From positions 62,001-126,000 of the forward strand of contig NTJQ01000001.1 in the NCBI GenBank assembly GCA_002457555.1: a DNA stretch of 64,000 nt. The letters run 5' to 3'. The DNA is from Marine Group II euryarchaeote MED-G37 (GTDB lineage: Archaea > Thermoplasmatota > Poseidoniia > Poseidoniales > Thalassarchaeaceae). Position numbers and translations under genes: made by a program. The notes beneath the pieces were generated by a model. The model was given only the letters and a program-made list of their open reading frames with translations. It was not told the origin of the DNA and made no database searches. How positions within the stretch are numbered: the first letter of the stretch is position 1; every line of letters begins with the position of its first letter. Below, in pieces: positions 17,089 through 27,000 of the stretch.

Positions 17089-18096
17089 ATGGCGCAGCAG
17101 GAGGTCACCGACCGGCTAGGAAGACAACTTCGTGATCTGCGCATTTCGGTGACCGACAGATGCAACTTTCGTTGTCCATATTGTATGCCTCGAGAGAGAT
17201 TCGGTGACGAACATACTTTCCTTCCTCGACGAGCATTTCTTTCATTTGAGGAAATAGAAAAGGTCGTGAGGGCTTGCGTCCCCCTTGGTTTGGATAAAGT
17301 CAGGTTAACTGGCGGGGAACCATTGCTAAGACCAGGCCTTTCTGATTTAGTGAATCGACTGTCTGACGTAGGAGTCGACGTTGCTCTAACTACAAATGGT
17401 TCACTTCTACGACGCCATGCTAAGGACCTCTCAAAGGCAGGTTTGAAGCGAGTTACAATCAGTTTAGACGCTATTGACGAAGACGTACACCAGCAGATGA
17501 GCGACTCTTCAGTAACAGTCACCCAGATTCTAGACGGAATAGAAGCGGCACGAGAGGCGGGTTTGTCCCCAATCAAGGTAAATTGTGTAATCAAGAGAGG
17601 AGTAAATGAAGAACAAGCGAGCAAAATGGTACATCATTTTAGAGGTACAGGAGTAATAGTTCGCTTCATTGAATTCATGGATGTTGGCCGTACGAATGGT
17701 TGGACTTTAGGAGAAGTAATCTCTAGCCAAGATCTCCTAAATCATCTGCAAAAGGAATTCGATTTGGTTCCGCTTGAATCCGAACGGTCTTCCGACGTAG
17801 CAGTACGTTGGGGTCACTCAGACGCCTCAGGAGAAATCGGTTTGATTTCCTCAGTCAGTGAACCATTTTGTGGAGATTGCGTTCGGGCTAGGATTTCTGC
17901 TGACGGGCGCCTCTTCACTTGCCTCTTCGCTTCGGGAGGACATGATCTTCGGGCACTAATTCACGATGTAGAGAGAGGTGATCTTACGGCGGCAATTGCA
18001 GCTATTTGGCGACGCCGCGCCGACAGATATTCCGAATTACGCTCAGAGGAAACTTCAGCCTTGCCAAGAATTGAGATGTCATACATTGGCGGCTGA
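17089..18096 (+). CDS. moaA: GTP 3',8-cyclase MoaA (molybdopterin cofactor synthesis)
   Basis: 335 residues, normal MoaA length. Radical-SAM cluster CNFRCPYC (Cys25, 29, 32), LTGGEPLLR for SAM binding, and the second, GTP-binding cluster in PFCGDCVRARISADGRLFTC near residues 261-278. The C-terminal Gly-Gly needed for activity is present (MSYIGG). It catalyses the first step from GTP to cyclic pyranopterin monophosphate. No other moa/moe gene is in view. Its end overlaps the convergent trm1 end by 18 bases. Confidence 0.95.
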   Translation: MAQQEVTDRLGRQLRDLRISVTDRCNFRCPYCMPRERFGDEHTFLPRRAFLSFEEIEKVVRACVPLGLDKVRLTGGEPLLRPGLSDLVNRLSDVGVDVALTTNGSLLRRHAKDLSKAGLKRVTISLDAIDEDVHQQMSDSSVTVTQILDGIEAAREAGLSPIKVNCVIKRGVNEEQASKMVHHFRGTGVIVRFIEFMDVGRTNGWTLGEVISSQDLLNHLQKEFDLVPLESERSSDVAVRWGHSDASGEIGLISSVSEPFCGDCVRARISADGRLFTCLFASGGHDLRALIHDVERGDLTAAIAAIWRRRADRYSELRSEETSALPRIEMSYIGG

Positions 18097-19425
18097 AATC
18101 TCTCTCAATGCGGCGACGATATCAGCCCAAGGAGCGTCTGTCCTCAATGAGGGCTCCGCATAATGGGAAATCGCCGCACTGTGGCCTTTTTGTTGTAATA
18201 AGTCAACCATTCTTCTAGGACTGGGGGGCGATCCCTTTTCTTGCCAACTCGCCAACTCATCAACCGCTATCAGATGATGTCCAGAAATCGCGGTTGCTTC
18301 TTCGGAGATATGACGAATTGCTCTTACGAGCCTTCGATTTTCAGCCTCAAAATCCTTTTGTGACCAACCAGCAATATCGACCTCATCGAAAGTTGGCGCG
18401 CACATTTGTAGCACTTTTTCTTCGGTCATAGAAGCCATAGTTTCAGCATCACCCATGGGGCCAATCCACATCGGACCCGATACCCTGGAATCTTCTCGAG
18501 CGACTGGGTGTGAAAGCGGAAGGAAACAACGAATCGGTAACTCACCGGAATCTTCTGGCGGCAAGAATCCAGCAGAAATCGACGCCTCCACTTCATCCTT
18601 GGTAGGAGAAAAAATTCGCCAACCCAAAGATGCCTCCACATCATTCGCTCCCTGCATAACTTTCCTCACCCGAACCGAAACCCGAAGATGGTGCGAATCC
18701 CAAATTGAAAGAAGAGGTTCGATACTACGGTCGTGCCGCGCAGCAGCGCGCGCGACTGTTGCCATCAGAACACGTAGACCAGAATCGTGCTTGAGTTTGT
18801 CAAGACGCACCCTAGCACCATATCTGCGCATTAGTGGATTCTTTGAAGAGCCGCTCAATGCAGCGGTATCAGTTGCACTAACTTCCAATACCCCACGTCG
18901 AGCAAGAGCCTGAATCGCGGTATCTAAGAAAGGAACAGGTGAGCCAAAAGGATCGATATCAATCCAGTGCCATCCTTGAGATAAAACACTGGTTCGTAGA
19001 TCTCCTAAGAGAGGAACCAATTCTCCATTTTCAGATGAAAATTCTGACTCGGTGGCCATAGCCCAATCCAATGCATTTTGGTCCATATCACCGACTGTTG
19101 CGATAAGACGGGATGATGCCTCTTCTGGCAATTCGTTCAACCATCTTCTGGCTCTCAAACCAGAAGCACTCAATCCGTCAAGAGCTCGAACTTTGGAATC
19201 CCCTAGAACTCCAGATTCAATCGCATGCGCCATCAAGAGTACGCTACGAGTTCTCGACCCCGCCATCGCAGGATTATGAAATACGAAGCCAGCATTTTTC
19301 GAACTTGGCCCCTTTTTGTTCGAATCGGGTAAATCAGTGACCCTTGTCAGAGTCCTTCCTTCCCTGTGTACAAGGCCCGGCCAATCGGGCGGTAGATTGT
19401 TTTCCACGGCATCGCGAGTCAACAC
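18079..19425 (-). CDS. trm1: tRNA (guanine-26-N2)-dimethyltransferase Trm1
   Basis: 448 residues. The N-terminal half is the Rossmann methyltransferase: FHNPAMAGSRTRSVLLMAHAIE, SAM site VRALDGLSASGLRARRW and the family's hallmark WHWIDIDPFGSPVPF. The C-terminal half is the Trm1-specific domain. It dimethylates G26 in tRNA using SAM. The start is GTG (19425) or the next TTG. It lies 33 bases downstream of purM on the same strand and may be cotranscribed. It is shortened in the mid-to-C region relative to some homologs that carry zinc cysteines; I do not see a clear zinc motif here. Confidence 0.92.
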   Translation of the reverse strand: MLTRDAVENNLPPDWPGLVHREGRTLTRVTDLPDSNKKGPSSKNAGFVFHNPAMAGSRTRSVLLMAHAIESGVLGDSKVRALDGLSASGLRARRWLNELPEEASSRLIATVGDMDQNALDWAMATESEFSSENGELVPLLGDLRTSVLSQGWHWIDIDPFGSPVPFLDTAIQALARRGVLEVSATDTAALSGSSKNPLMRRYGARVRLDKLKHDSGLRVLMATVARAAARHDRSIEPLLSIWDSHHLRVSVRVRKVMQGANDVEASLGWRIFSPTKDEVEASISAGFLPPEDSGELPIRCFLPLSHPVAREDSRVSGPMWIGPMGDAETMASMTEEKVLQMCAPTFDEVDIAGWSQKDFEAENRRLVRAIRHISEEATAISGHHLIAVDELASWQEKGSPPSPRRMVDLLQQKGHSAAISHYAEPSLRTDAPWADIVAALREISAANV

Positions 19426-19458
19426 TCACACATTGGCTTGACTACTCTCGCATGTGAA

Positions 19459-20577
19459 TCAGTAGTGCTCGAAAACAATCTCAGAATCAGCGTGAGTTAC
19501 TCGATGACCATCATCGCATACAATTCCTACTATTCTAGTGCCAGACAGCCTCTCAGTAAGCCAATTTTCAACGGTTTCAGCAACCTCTGCAGATACAGCG
19601 ATACACATACCCATTCCCATGTTGAATACTCTATGCATTTCCAATTTTTCAACAGGTCCAGTTTCAGCCATCCAATTGAATTCAGGTGGAATAGGTAATG
19701 GGTTCGAAATATGCCACCCCAAACTATCGTGTAATCGCAATAAATTCGATAGGCCACCACCAGTAATGTGTGCAATTGCCTTGAGATCTCCAGAGGCACA
19801 AGGGGCAGTCCCTTTCCGACATGAATCAATCAAATCGATGATTGGGTCAACGTAGATTCTAGTGGGATTCAACAGAACTTCTCCCAAGGTTGCACCGGAT
19901 TCACTCGCGCCTTCGATTTCTCTTCCCAGATGATTCGTATCGAACGGCGCAGTATCGCTTAGTGACAAACCAGACTTCTCGATAATTGCTCTCAGCAATG
20001 TGTAGCCATTGGAATGAACTCCACTGCTCGGTAGACCGATTATGACATCACCCGCCTCTAGGTTTTCACCGGTTATTGCCTCACCAGCAGGGAACCATCC
20101 AAGAGCAGTACCTGAGAGATCCAATTCAGTTACTATGCCTGGAAGCGTTGCCGTCTCCCCTCCTGCAAGAGTAATCCGCGCTCGACGGCATGCTTCTGCA
20201 AGGGAGCCACCGATAACGGAATGAGTTTCTGGGTCGGTTTCTGGCACTGCGATATAATCTACGAATGCTAGAGGTTCTGCTCCCACACAAAGTAAGTCAT
20301 TCACATTCATTGCTACGCAATCAATTCCAACCCCTTGATACCGACCAAGTTTATTCGCCAATTGAAGTTTAGAACCCACTCCATCTGTTGCTAGGGCCAA
20401 TCGAGAGCTTCCAAACTCGATGATACCTCCAAATCCACCAGGTAAAGGTACAGGGGCACCTCGAGTCCCCGGCTTTCTGACAGAACCACTTAGAGAACCG
20501 ATTAGGCTGGCAATCGCAGCGCCTTCAGCATCGATATCGACCCCGCTGGTTGCGTAGTCCATCGGGGAGTCATCCAC
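19459..20577 (-). CDS. purM: phosphoribosylformylglycinamidine cyclo-ligase PurM
   Basis: 372 residues; AIR synthase, the fifth step of purine synthesis, ATP-dependent ring closure of FGAM. Motifs in order: YATSGVDIDAEGAAI at the N-terminus, LALATDGVGSKLQLANKLG, GIDCVAMNVNDLLCVGAEPLAF, ARITLAGGETATLPG, GDVIIGLPSSGVHSNGYTLLR and IAHITGGGLSNLLR. These all match PurM and not its relative PurL. It is slightly longer than the bacterial enzyme. The gene reads toward trm1, and its upstream region is the long AT-rich gap. Confidence 0.96.
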   Translation of the reverse strand: MDDSPMDYATSGVDIDAEGAAIASLIGSLSGSVRKPGTRGAPVPLPGGFGGIIEFGSSRLALATDGVGSKLQLANKLGRYQGVGIDCVAMNVNDLLCVGAEPLAFVDYIAVPETDPETHSVIGGSLAEACRRARITLAGGETATLPGIVTELDLSGTALGWFPAGEAITGENLEAGDVIIGLPSSGVHSNGYTLLRAIIEKSGLSLSDTAPFDTNHLGREIEGASESGATLGEVLLNPTRIYVDPIIDLIDSCRKGTAPCASGDLKAIAHITGGGLSNLLRLHDSLGWHISNPLPIPPEFNWMAETGPVEKLEMHRVFNMGMGMCIAVSAEVAETVENWLTERLSGTRIVGIVCDDGHRVTHADSEIVFEHY

Positions 20578-20852
20578 AGTCTAACCAATGGTTCAAGGTT
20601 GATGATTAAATCGGTATCAAAATTACTAATTACTAAATCTAAATTTATTATATTGATTATATACATACTACCTATGTGTAGATTTTGTTATTTTTTCTAA
20701 TGTTTGCAAAAAAATCGAAGAAAAATTACGAAAATGGGAAGTAGTGAGCCATTTTAGAAAAACTACGGGAAATAGATTCTACCGAATCCAATAAGAGAAC
20801 TACTATAACGTCCACATTACCACGAAAGAGGGCTAAGGAGCGTAGACTCGCT
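20578..20852 (+). promoter_or_regulatory. AT-rich regulatory gap with probable promoter for the binding-protein gene
   Basis: This 275-base gap is far more AT-rich than the rest of the window (TTTATTATATTGATTATATACAT, runs of A and T). TACTATAA at 20801-20808 is a good TATA candidate, placing transcription near 20830, followed by AAGGAG at 20835-20840 and ATG 20853. The more distal AT blocks near 20635-20665 could be the purM promoter on the other strand or additional control sites. No ORF is supported. Confidence 0.5.
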
Positions 20853-23800
20853 ATGTTAGATAAAAAAATGATTGCAATGCTGATGACACTCAGTATGCTT
20901 GCGGCATCACTCGCAGGCTGTCTGGGTGGGGATGATTGGGAAGCGGATCCGGCGGACGATTTGTCCGCGGATATCGTTACTTCCGCATGGGACCCAATTA
21001 TACCAAACTTGAACGACGGTGAGATGTGTGATGCCATAATCTCTGCCATGACAAAGACGGATGCGCGCGACCAAGTTGTCGACTTCACTCGCGGTTACTA
21101 CACAAGTAGCCAAGGTGTAATCGGTGCTGCAGGTTCCGCGTCAATCTCGGACGTCTCAGATCTGAACGCAGCTGGTACAACCATTGCTGTACAGTCTGGT
21201 ACTACATCCGATCTTTATGCCAACGAAAATTTGGCTATGGCTACAATTGTTGCTTACGATGATTTCCCATCGGTAACAGCAGCCGTCTCAAACGGAGAGG
21301 CAGACTACGCTATGGGAGACTCCCCTGTGCTTGCTCTTTCCGGCGACCTGATGACCACATTCTCTGACGAGACCTTCGGAATCGCAGTACGTGAAGATTC
21401 AGGCGAGCTACTTGGCGCACTCAACGTTGCTATTACTGCAATCGTTGATTCCGGTGAGTACGACGCTATCTTTGGCGAGTGGTTCGATGGAGCAGTCGTC
21501 CTAACCGACGACCGCGACGCGGATACCGCTACATCCTACCCAGAACTAAGCGAGGATTCAACCCTGACAGCAGTTCTAGAGGCAGGTTCGCTGAAGTTCT
21601 GTTCCGACACAGCATACCCTCCATTCGAGAACCTCGATGAGAACGGTAATGCAGTTGGATTCGACGTCGACATTGCTAACGCACTTGTCGATGAGATCGC
21701 AGCTCACTATATGGGAACCGATAACCCGATGTTCGAGGGAAGCCCTGCTGTTACTATCAAGCTAGGATTCCTAAACGATGCATCTGGTCCAATTTCCCAG
21801 TTCGCAGCTCCATTCACTTTCGCGTGGGGAGCAGCTATGGCTGACCTCAACGCAATGGGAGATGACTACATCTTCGAGGTAATTGAGGCAGATTCTGCAT
21901 GTGACGGTACAGCGGCTGGTACAGCAGCTCAGTCCCTTTTGGACGCTGGAGTTGTTGCAGTAGCTGGTGCAGCTTGCTCTGGAGCATCAATGGGTGCAAA
22001 CGCAGTCCTTTCGGCTGCAGGAGTCCCAATGGTATCCTACGCTAGCACATCGCCAGCACTAAGCGACGCCACTGCATACCCTCACTTCTACAGAATTGTA
22101 CCAAGTGACGCACTACAGGGTCAAGCCGCAGCTGACATGATTGGAGCAAGCGGAGTATCCAACACCGCTATTGTTCACATGACCAACAGCTACGGTGCAG
22201 GTCTAGCAGACGCAGTCGCAGCCAACCTAGGCGCAGATAACGTATGTCTACAGTCCGGATACGAAGAGACCGCAACCGACTTCCAAGCTGCTGTTCAGGC
22301 AGTTGTGGACGCTGGATGTGACTCAGTATTCCTAGGATCGTATTCCTCTGATGGTGCAATGATCGTAGAGACTATGGCTGTAATGGGTGCAACAATCCCA
22401 ATTTTCAGCGCAGACGGTATGGCTGGAGAAGCAGCACTGAACGACTACACACAGCCTGCAGCAGCTAACGGCATTCAGGTCACACGACCTCGAGCAGCCG
22501 CAGCTGGCGGTACAACCGCTTTCACTGACGCTTGTGCAGCAGACGCAGTCTGTTCGACTGGTATCTTCACCGCAGAAGCATATGACGCAGTAATGATGAT
22601 CGGTCACGCTGCAATGCACGAAGATGGCGCAAACATGGCTACGCACATCGACATGGTCGGTGACGGCTATGCTGGAGAGAGTGGAACACACAATTTCCTA
22701 GACAACGGTGATGTCGGTGGCTCAGGTTACGATGTCTGTACATTCCACCACGTACCAACATACGGCGAGTACTTCAACTGCGACCGAATGTGGGACGCTG
22801 GTAGTGACGCAGGAGTAACTGCAGCACCGTTCACTGGAGTTACAGTCAAGATTGGATTCTTGAACGACGCAACCGGACCTATTGCAGAATACGGACCTGG
22901 ATTCGTTGCAGCATCCCAGATTGCTCTTGGCCTAGCCAACACAATCGGATACAGCAGTGGAGTTCAGTTCGAACTCGTATACGCAGATTCCGGATGCGAC
23001 GGAACTATGGGTGCATCAGCAGCTCAATCACTCGTTGACGCGGGTGTATGGGGTGCAATAGGAGCAGCATGTTCCGGTGCATCTATGGGTGCTAACGGTA
23101 TCTTGTCAGTTGCTGGAATCCCTCAGATTTCATACGCGAGCACAAGCCCTGCCCTAACTGATGCAGCAGCATACCCTGGATTCTTCAGAGTCGTACCAAG
23201 CGACGCTCTGCAAGGTCAAGCAATGGCTGCTGTTGCAACAGCAGATGGTCAGGACAACATCGCAGTAGTGCACATGACCAACTCGTACGGTTCAGGACTA
23301 GCGGACTCATTCGTTGCCAACATGGATGCAGCACATATCTGCAACCAGATTGGATACGACGAGCTCACAACTGACTTCACTCAAGCAGTACAGTCAGTTA
23401 TGGACGATGGGTGTACATCTGTATTCCTTGTCTCATATGCATCTGATGGTGCAATGATCATCGAAGAGATGGCTTCTCAGGGATACTCTGGAGCTATCTA
23501 CGGTGGCGATGGAGTTGCAGAAGAAGGACTGGCGGCAGGAATGTCGGATAACTCTCTGGTAGATGGTGTAATTGCATCTAAGCCAGCAGCAGTAGGCGCA
23601 CCTGGTGAAGTTGCTCTGACTTTTGCATACCTATGTGGAATGAGCCCAGATTGTGCGGGCGGTATCTATACCGCTGAAGCATTCGACGCGGTCACGATCA
23701 TGGCATTCGCTGCTTTCACAGCACTGACCACACCAGGTCTAGACGCTGGAATGGCAGTAATGGCAGTAGGTCAAGGCTGGAACGGCGCTAGCGGTTCCCT

Positions 23801-23936
23801 GAGCTTCATGCAGAATGGAGATGTACCTGGGTCTGGATACTGTATCGGTGAGTTCTCTCACGATGCAAGCGATGATTCAGTATCGTACGACTGTACAAGA
23901 AACTGGGATCCAGTCAACGGCGTAACAACCGCTTGA
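20853..23936 (+). CDS. composite ABC-transporter binding lipoprotein: permuted type-3 SBP domain plus two LivJ-like domains
   Basis: A 1,027-residue lipoprotein (lipobox LAGC, Cys23). Residues ~40-211 look like the later part of a type-3 amino-acid binding domain (VTSAWDPIIPNLNDGE, DAIISAMTKTDARDQVVDFTRGYYTS, EYDAIFGEWF). Residues ~247-284 look like its beginning (LKFCSDTAYPPFENLDENGNAVGFDVDIANAL), so the order is reversed relative to the family. Two complete branched-chain-type (Peripla_BP_6) domains follow, at ~299-655 and ~662-1020, each with IKLGFLNDA(S/T)GPI, ACSGASMGAN, YASTSPAL and VPSDALQGQA. It precedes the LivHM, LivG and LivF genes and is surely the receptor of that importer. A strong hairpin lies right after the stop. 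Whether the N-terminal order is genuine or an assembly collapse of tandem genes is open. Confidence 0.85.
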   Translation: MLDKKMIAMLMTLSMLAASLAGCLGGDDWEADPADDLSADIVTSAWDPIIPNLNDGEMCDAIISAMTKTDARDQVVDFTRGYYTSSQGVIGAAGSASISDVSDLNAAGTTIAVQSGTTSDLYANENLAMATIVAYDDFPSVTAAVSNGEADYAMGDSPVLALSGDLMTTFSDETFGIAVREDSGELLGALNVAITAIVDSGEYDAIFGEWFDGAVVLTDDRDADTATSYPELSEDSTLTAVLEAGSLKFCSDTAYPPFENLDENGNAVGFDVDIANALVDEIAAHYMGTDNPMFEGSPAVTIKLGFLNDASGPISQFAAPFTFAWGAAMADLNAMGDDYIFEVIEADSACDGTAAGTAAQSLLDAGVVAVAGAACSGASMGANAVLSAAGVPMVSYASTSPALSDATAYPHFYRIVPSDALQGQAAADMIGASGVSNTAIVHMTNSYGAGLADAVAANLGADNVCLQSGYEETATDFQAAVQAVVDAGCDSVFLGSYSSDGAMIVETMAVMGATIPIFSADGMAGEAALNDYTQPAAANGIQVTRPRAAAAGGTTAFTDACAADAVCSTGIFTAEAYDAVMMIGHAAMHEDGANMATHIDMVGDGYAGESGTHNFLDNGDVGGSGYDVCTFHHVPTYGEYFNCDRMWDAGSDAGVTAAPFTGVTVKIGFLNDATGPIAEYGPGFVAASQIALGLANTIGYSSGVQFELVYADSGCDGTMGASAAQSLVDAGVWGAIGAACSGASMGANGILSVAGIPQISYASTSPALTDAAAYPGFFRVVPSDALQGQAMAAVATADGQDNIAVVHMTNSYGSGLADSFVANMDAAHICNQIGYDELTTDFTQAVQSVMDDGCTSVFLVSYASDGAMIIEEMASQGYSGAIYGGDGVAEEGLAAGMSDNSLVDGVIASKPAAVGAPGEVALTFAYLCGMSPDCAGGIYTAEAFDAVTIMAFAAFTALTTPGLDAGMAVMAVGQGWNGASGSLSFMQNGDVPGSGYCIGEFSHDASDDSVSYDCTRNWDPVNGVTTA
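21745..23930 (+). repeat. tandem duplication of a LivJ-like domain inside the binding-protein gene
   Basis: Two ~1.09 kb units (about 21745-22830 and 22838-23930) encode homologous domains with shared stretches such as SYASTSPAL, VPSDALQGQA, VHMTNSYG and ASDGAMI-like segments. Identity is strong in blocks but clearly diverged elsewhere, so the duplication is not recent. Confidence 0.75.
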
Positions 23937-23949
23937 TATGGAACGTAAA

Positions 23950-23991
23950 GCAGTGCGGCGGGATTTTCCCGCCGCACTGCCCCAACTTTTT
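23950..23991 (+). terminator. strong stem-loop plus T-run between binding-protein and permease genes
   Basis: GCAGTGCGGCGGGA-TTT-TCCCGCCGCACTGC is a perfect 14-bp stem with a 3-base loop at 23950-23980, followed by TTTTT at 23987-23991. It lies 14 bases after the binding-protein stop and 32 before the permease start. It looks like an intrinsic terminator or a 3'-end stabiliser that lets the receptor be made in excess over the membrane parts. Confidence 0.8.
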
Positions 23992-24022
23992 ATTCCTGTA
24001 AACTTAGGGTACGTGTAGTAGT

Positions 24023-27000
24023 ATGCTGCACGATGCCCGAGAAAATTTTTCTGAACTCCCTAGAGGGGTTCGAAGAATCATATTCGCAGTCTTACTATTC
24101 GTTGATGCGAATTTCCTTGGTACTCTGAATGGCTACGGATCTCTGAATCTCCTAGACATGCTATTAGGAGATACACTGCCTAATGATATGGTGTGGTTGA
24201 TTCAGTTAATCGAATCAATTACAGCAGGTTTTGTTGTAATTAAGGTAATTTTTGATGATGTTCCAAGTAGTCCATATCGGATGTTTGCCCTCCTTCTATC
24301 ACCATTTTTCATGGTAGCAGTAACCTTCTATTCTCTTGATTTACTACTCGAAGGACTTGGTGCAAGCGCTGGATTCACACTTGATTTAGTATCGATTACT
24401 ACAGGCACTCTCACTTGGTCTTCGACTTACTTGGCGATTGCCATTGGTTTGACTCTGACCTACAAGGTTCAGAGATACGGTAATTTCGCTCAATCTGAAT
24501 TATTCATGATTGGAATGTATCTCTCGATGATTATGATTTGGACAGACTATTTCTTTCCTATGACCAGTCTTTCTACAACCAAAGAAGGAGTATTGACTTG
24601 GTCGGTATTGGCATTCACTTTGATTGCCGCATTCATCCTAACCGGCTTTGCTGGAATCATCATTGATCGCCTGGTCTACAAAGGGTTTCGCAAAACTCAA
24701 GCAAGCCCACAAGTGATGATGATTGCATCTCTTGGTGTTGCGTTAATTCTTCGAGCCTTGACTTACATGCGATTCGGCGCGGGAAGAAACATGTTCGAGC
24801 CAGAAGGAGATTGGCGAATGCCGAATCTTCGCTGGGAACTCCCAACAACAAAGATGCGCTTCAACCTAGGAGAAAGAAATCTCGAAGAGGGTAGAACCTA
24901 CACACAATGGACCTGTGAAGAAACCATAGACGAAACTACCGGCGAACCGGTACTAACTAGAATAGTCAGTGATACCTCAAAACCCGCTATCGAAATCTAC
25001 GACACTACTGCTGATTGTGTAACTCAAGCTACAACCAATTATGCCTACTACAAAGGTGCCGTACCAGTGGTAATGTTCTCAGCAGTATTGTTGTTGATGC
25101 TACTCCTGAACAAAACTCGCCTAGGCAGGAGAATGAGGGCGGTTGCAGATAACCCAGAATTGGCTGCAAGCAGTGGAATCAATGTCGAGAGAGTACACAT
25201 GACGAGTGCTTTTCTCTCAGCAGGAATATCAGGAATGGGCGGTGCAATCTTTGCTTTGACTCTAAGATTTAATCCAGAAACTGCATTCACTCTCCTTCTA
25301 CCATCCTTTGCGATAATAGTTCTCGGAACAATCGGCTCCATTCCTGGAGCGGTAATTGGGTCTCTGGTTGTTGGATTTGTGCGTGCACTATCCTCTCCAG
25401 TATTGATTGGGATAGGCTCGCCTCTTGGACGTTCAAATTATTCTGCACTGGATGGCGTAATGCCGTACATCTTCTTGGTCGCGATTTTGATGATTATGCC
25501 CGAAGGTATTGGCGATGCATATGAGAAATGGAAAATCGATCGTCTTAGAAAACGAAAAGAATACGACCCCGAAAAATCAGACAAGGTCACAGCCATTTTG
25601 GCAATTTTACCAACCGGCATATTTGGAATACATCACTGGTGGAGAAATAGAACCGACAAGATGCAAAATTTCTCCGCCGTTGCAATAGCAGCATACGCTT
25701 TCCATCGATTTAGCGATTTCGTAGCGAAAAATTCGTTCGCAAAGGGTTGCGGGGATACTTGTCAGGACGACGAATTCGTAGACACCAATCTAGCAGTTCT
25801 GACCGGTAGGAATGATGGAACTTTGCTATTGGAAGACTCCCCGTTGGATGAATCAGATTTGTTGAGTCAAAAGTCACCTCCCGAAGGATTGACACCTGCA
25901 GAGGCTGAGATATGGACCACAAACGCAGTTTCGGATATGAATGAATCCTGGTTAAATCAAATGAACTTTGAAATTGATATGGTCAATTTCATAGTTGACC
26001 TAGGGGACATCCTTTGGCCATGGGCATTCGTCTTACTTTGGGTCTATTCAATCTATGAAGGAATTTCTATATTACAAGGAAAATACGAAACTCAGGGCTC
26101 ACAAAATGTCACAGTGAAAATAAGCGAGGCGATCTCCTCAATTTCAATTCAATTCAGTAAATTACAGACCCAAATTCTACTTCGCTGGTCAGAATTCGAT
26201 AGGAAACATGACCAAATTGTCAAGCAGATTCGAGAAAAAATATCTCAATCATCTAGTGGTTTTACCACAAAGGTAAGTACAGAATCTGGCAAGCTATACT
26301 CCAACATCCTCGAGAGACTGCCAATAGGTTCAGCAGACGATAAGCAGAACCTGCGAAGTTATGGAAGGGAGAGTCCAATTGGTTCTTGGATTCTTTTCGG
26401 TTTGTTGATGTTCATTCTGATATTGTTCTTAGTCTGGTTACCAATTGCTGAGTCTGATGATTTCCGATTCAAGAAGGTACTACAGGTATCCAACGTTCTA
26501 CTAACTCTCTCAATTTTCATTCTGATGTCTTTCTCTCTCAATCTACACACCGGATATACAGGAATGGTCAACTTCGGTGTTATCTTCTTCGTCGCTATTG
26601 GAACAATAACTGTCGGGATTCTCACTGCTCCAGAGAACCTTCACGGGTATGATTGGGCGATTTTACCGGCACTATTGATTGCCCTACTGCTAGCCGCAGC
26701 CTTTGGTTGGGCGCTAGCATATCCAACCGCTCGCCTAAGAACTGATTATTTCGCAATTGTAACAATATCACTCGGTGAGATTGTCAGGGTACTACTCGCA
26801 GGTGAGCCATTGCTAAGAGTTGGAGCGGTCGGCAATGCAATAGGAATTTCTTCCTATCCATTGCCTTTCGAAGACATGTGGTTCTGCGGCTCAGAAACCT
26901 CTGGTCCCGGCACAAATTGGGTTAGTCCAGATGCCTGCCGAGATGATCCAACTCTAACCAACACTCCAGCATATCTGATTGGTGAATGGTTGAATTTAGG

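Noticed and set aside
22332-22691. Cys-rich minus-strand ORF of 119 residues
   Set aside because: Lies wholly inside the binding-protein gene and mirrors its Ala/Thr-rich codons; no start context or known family.
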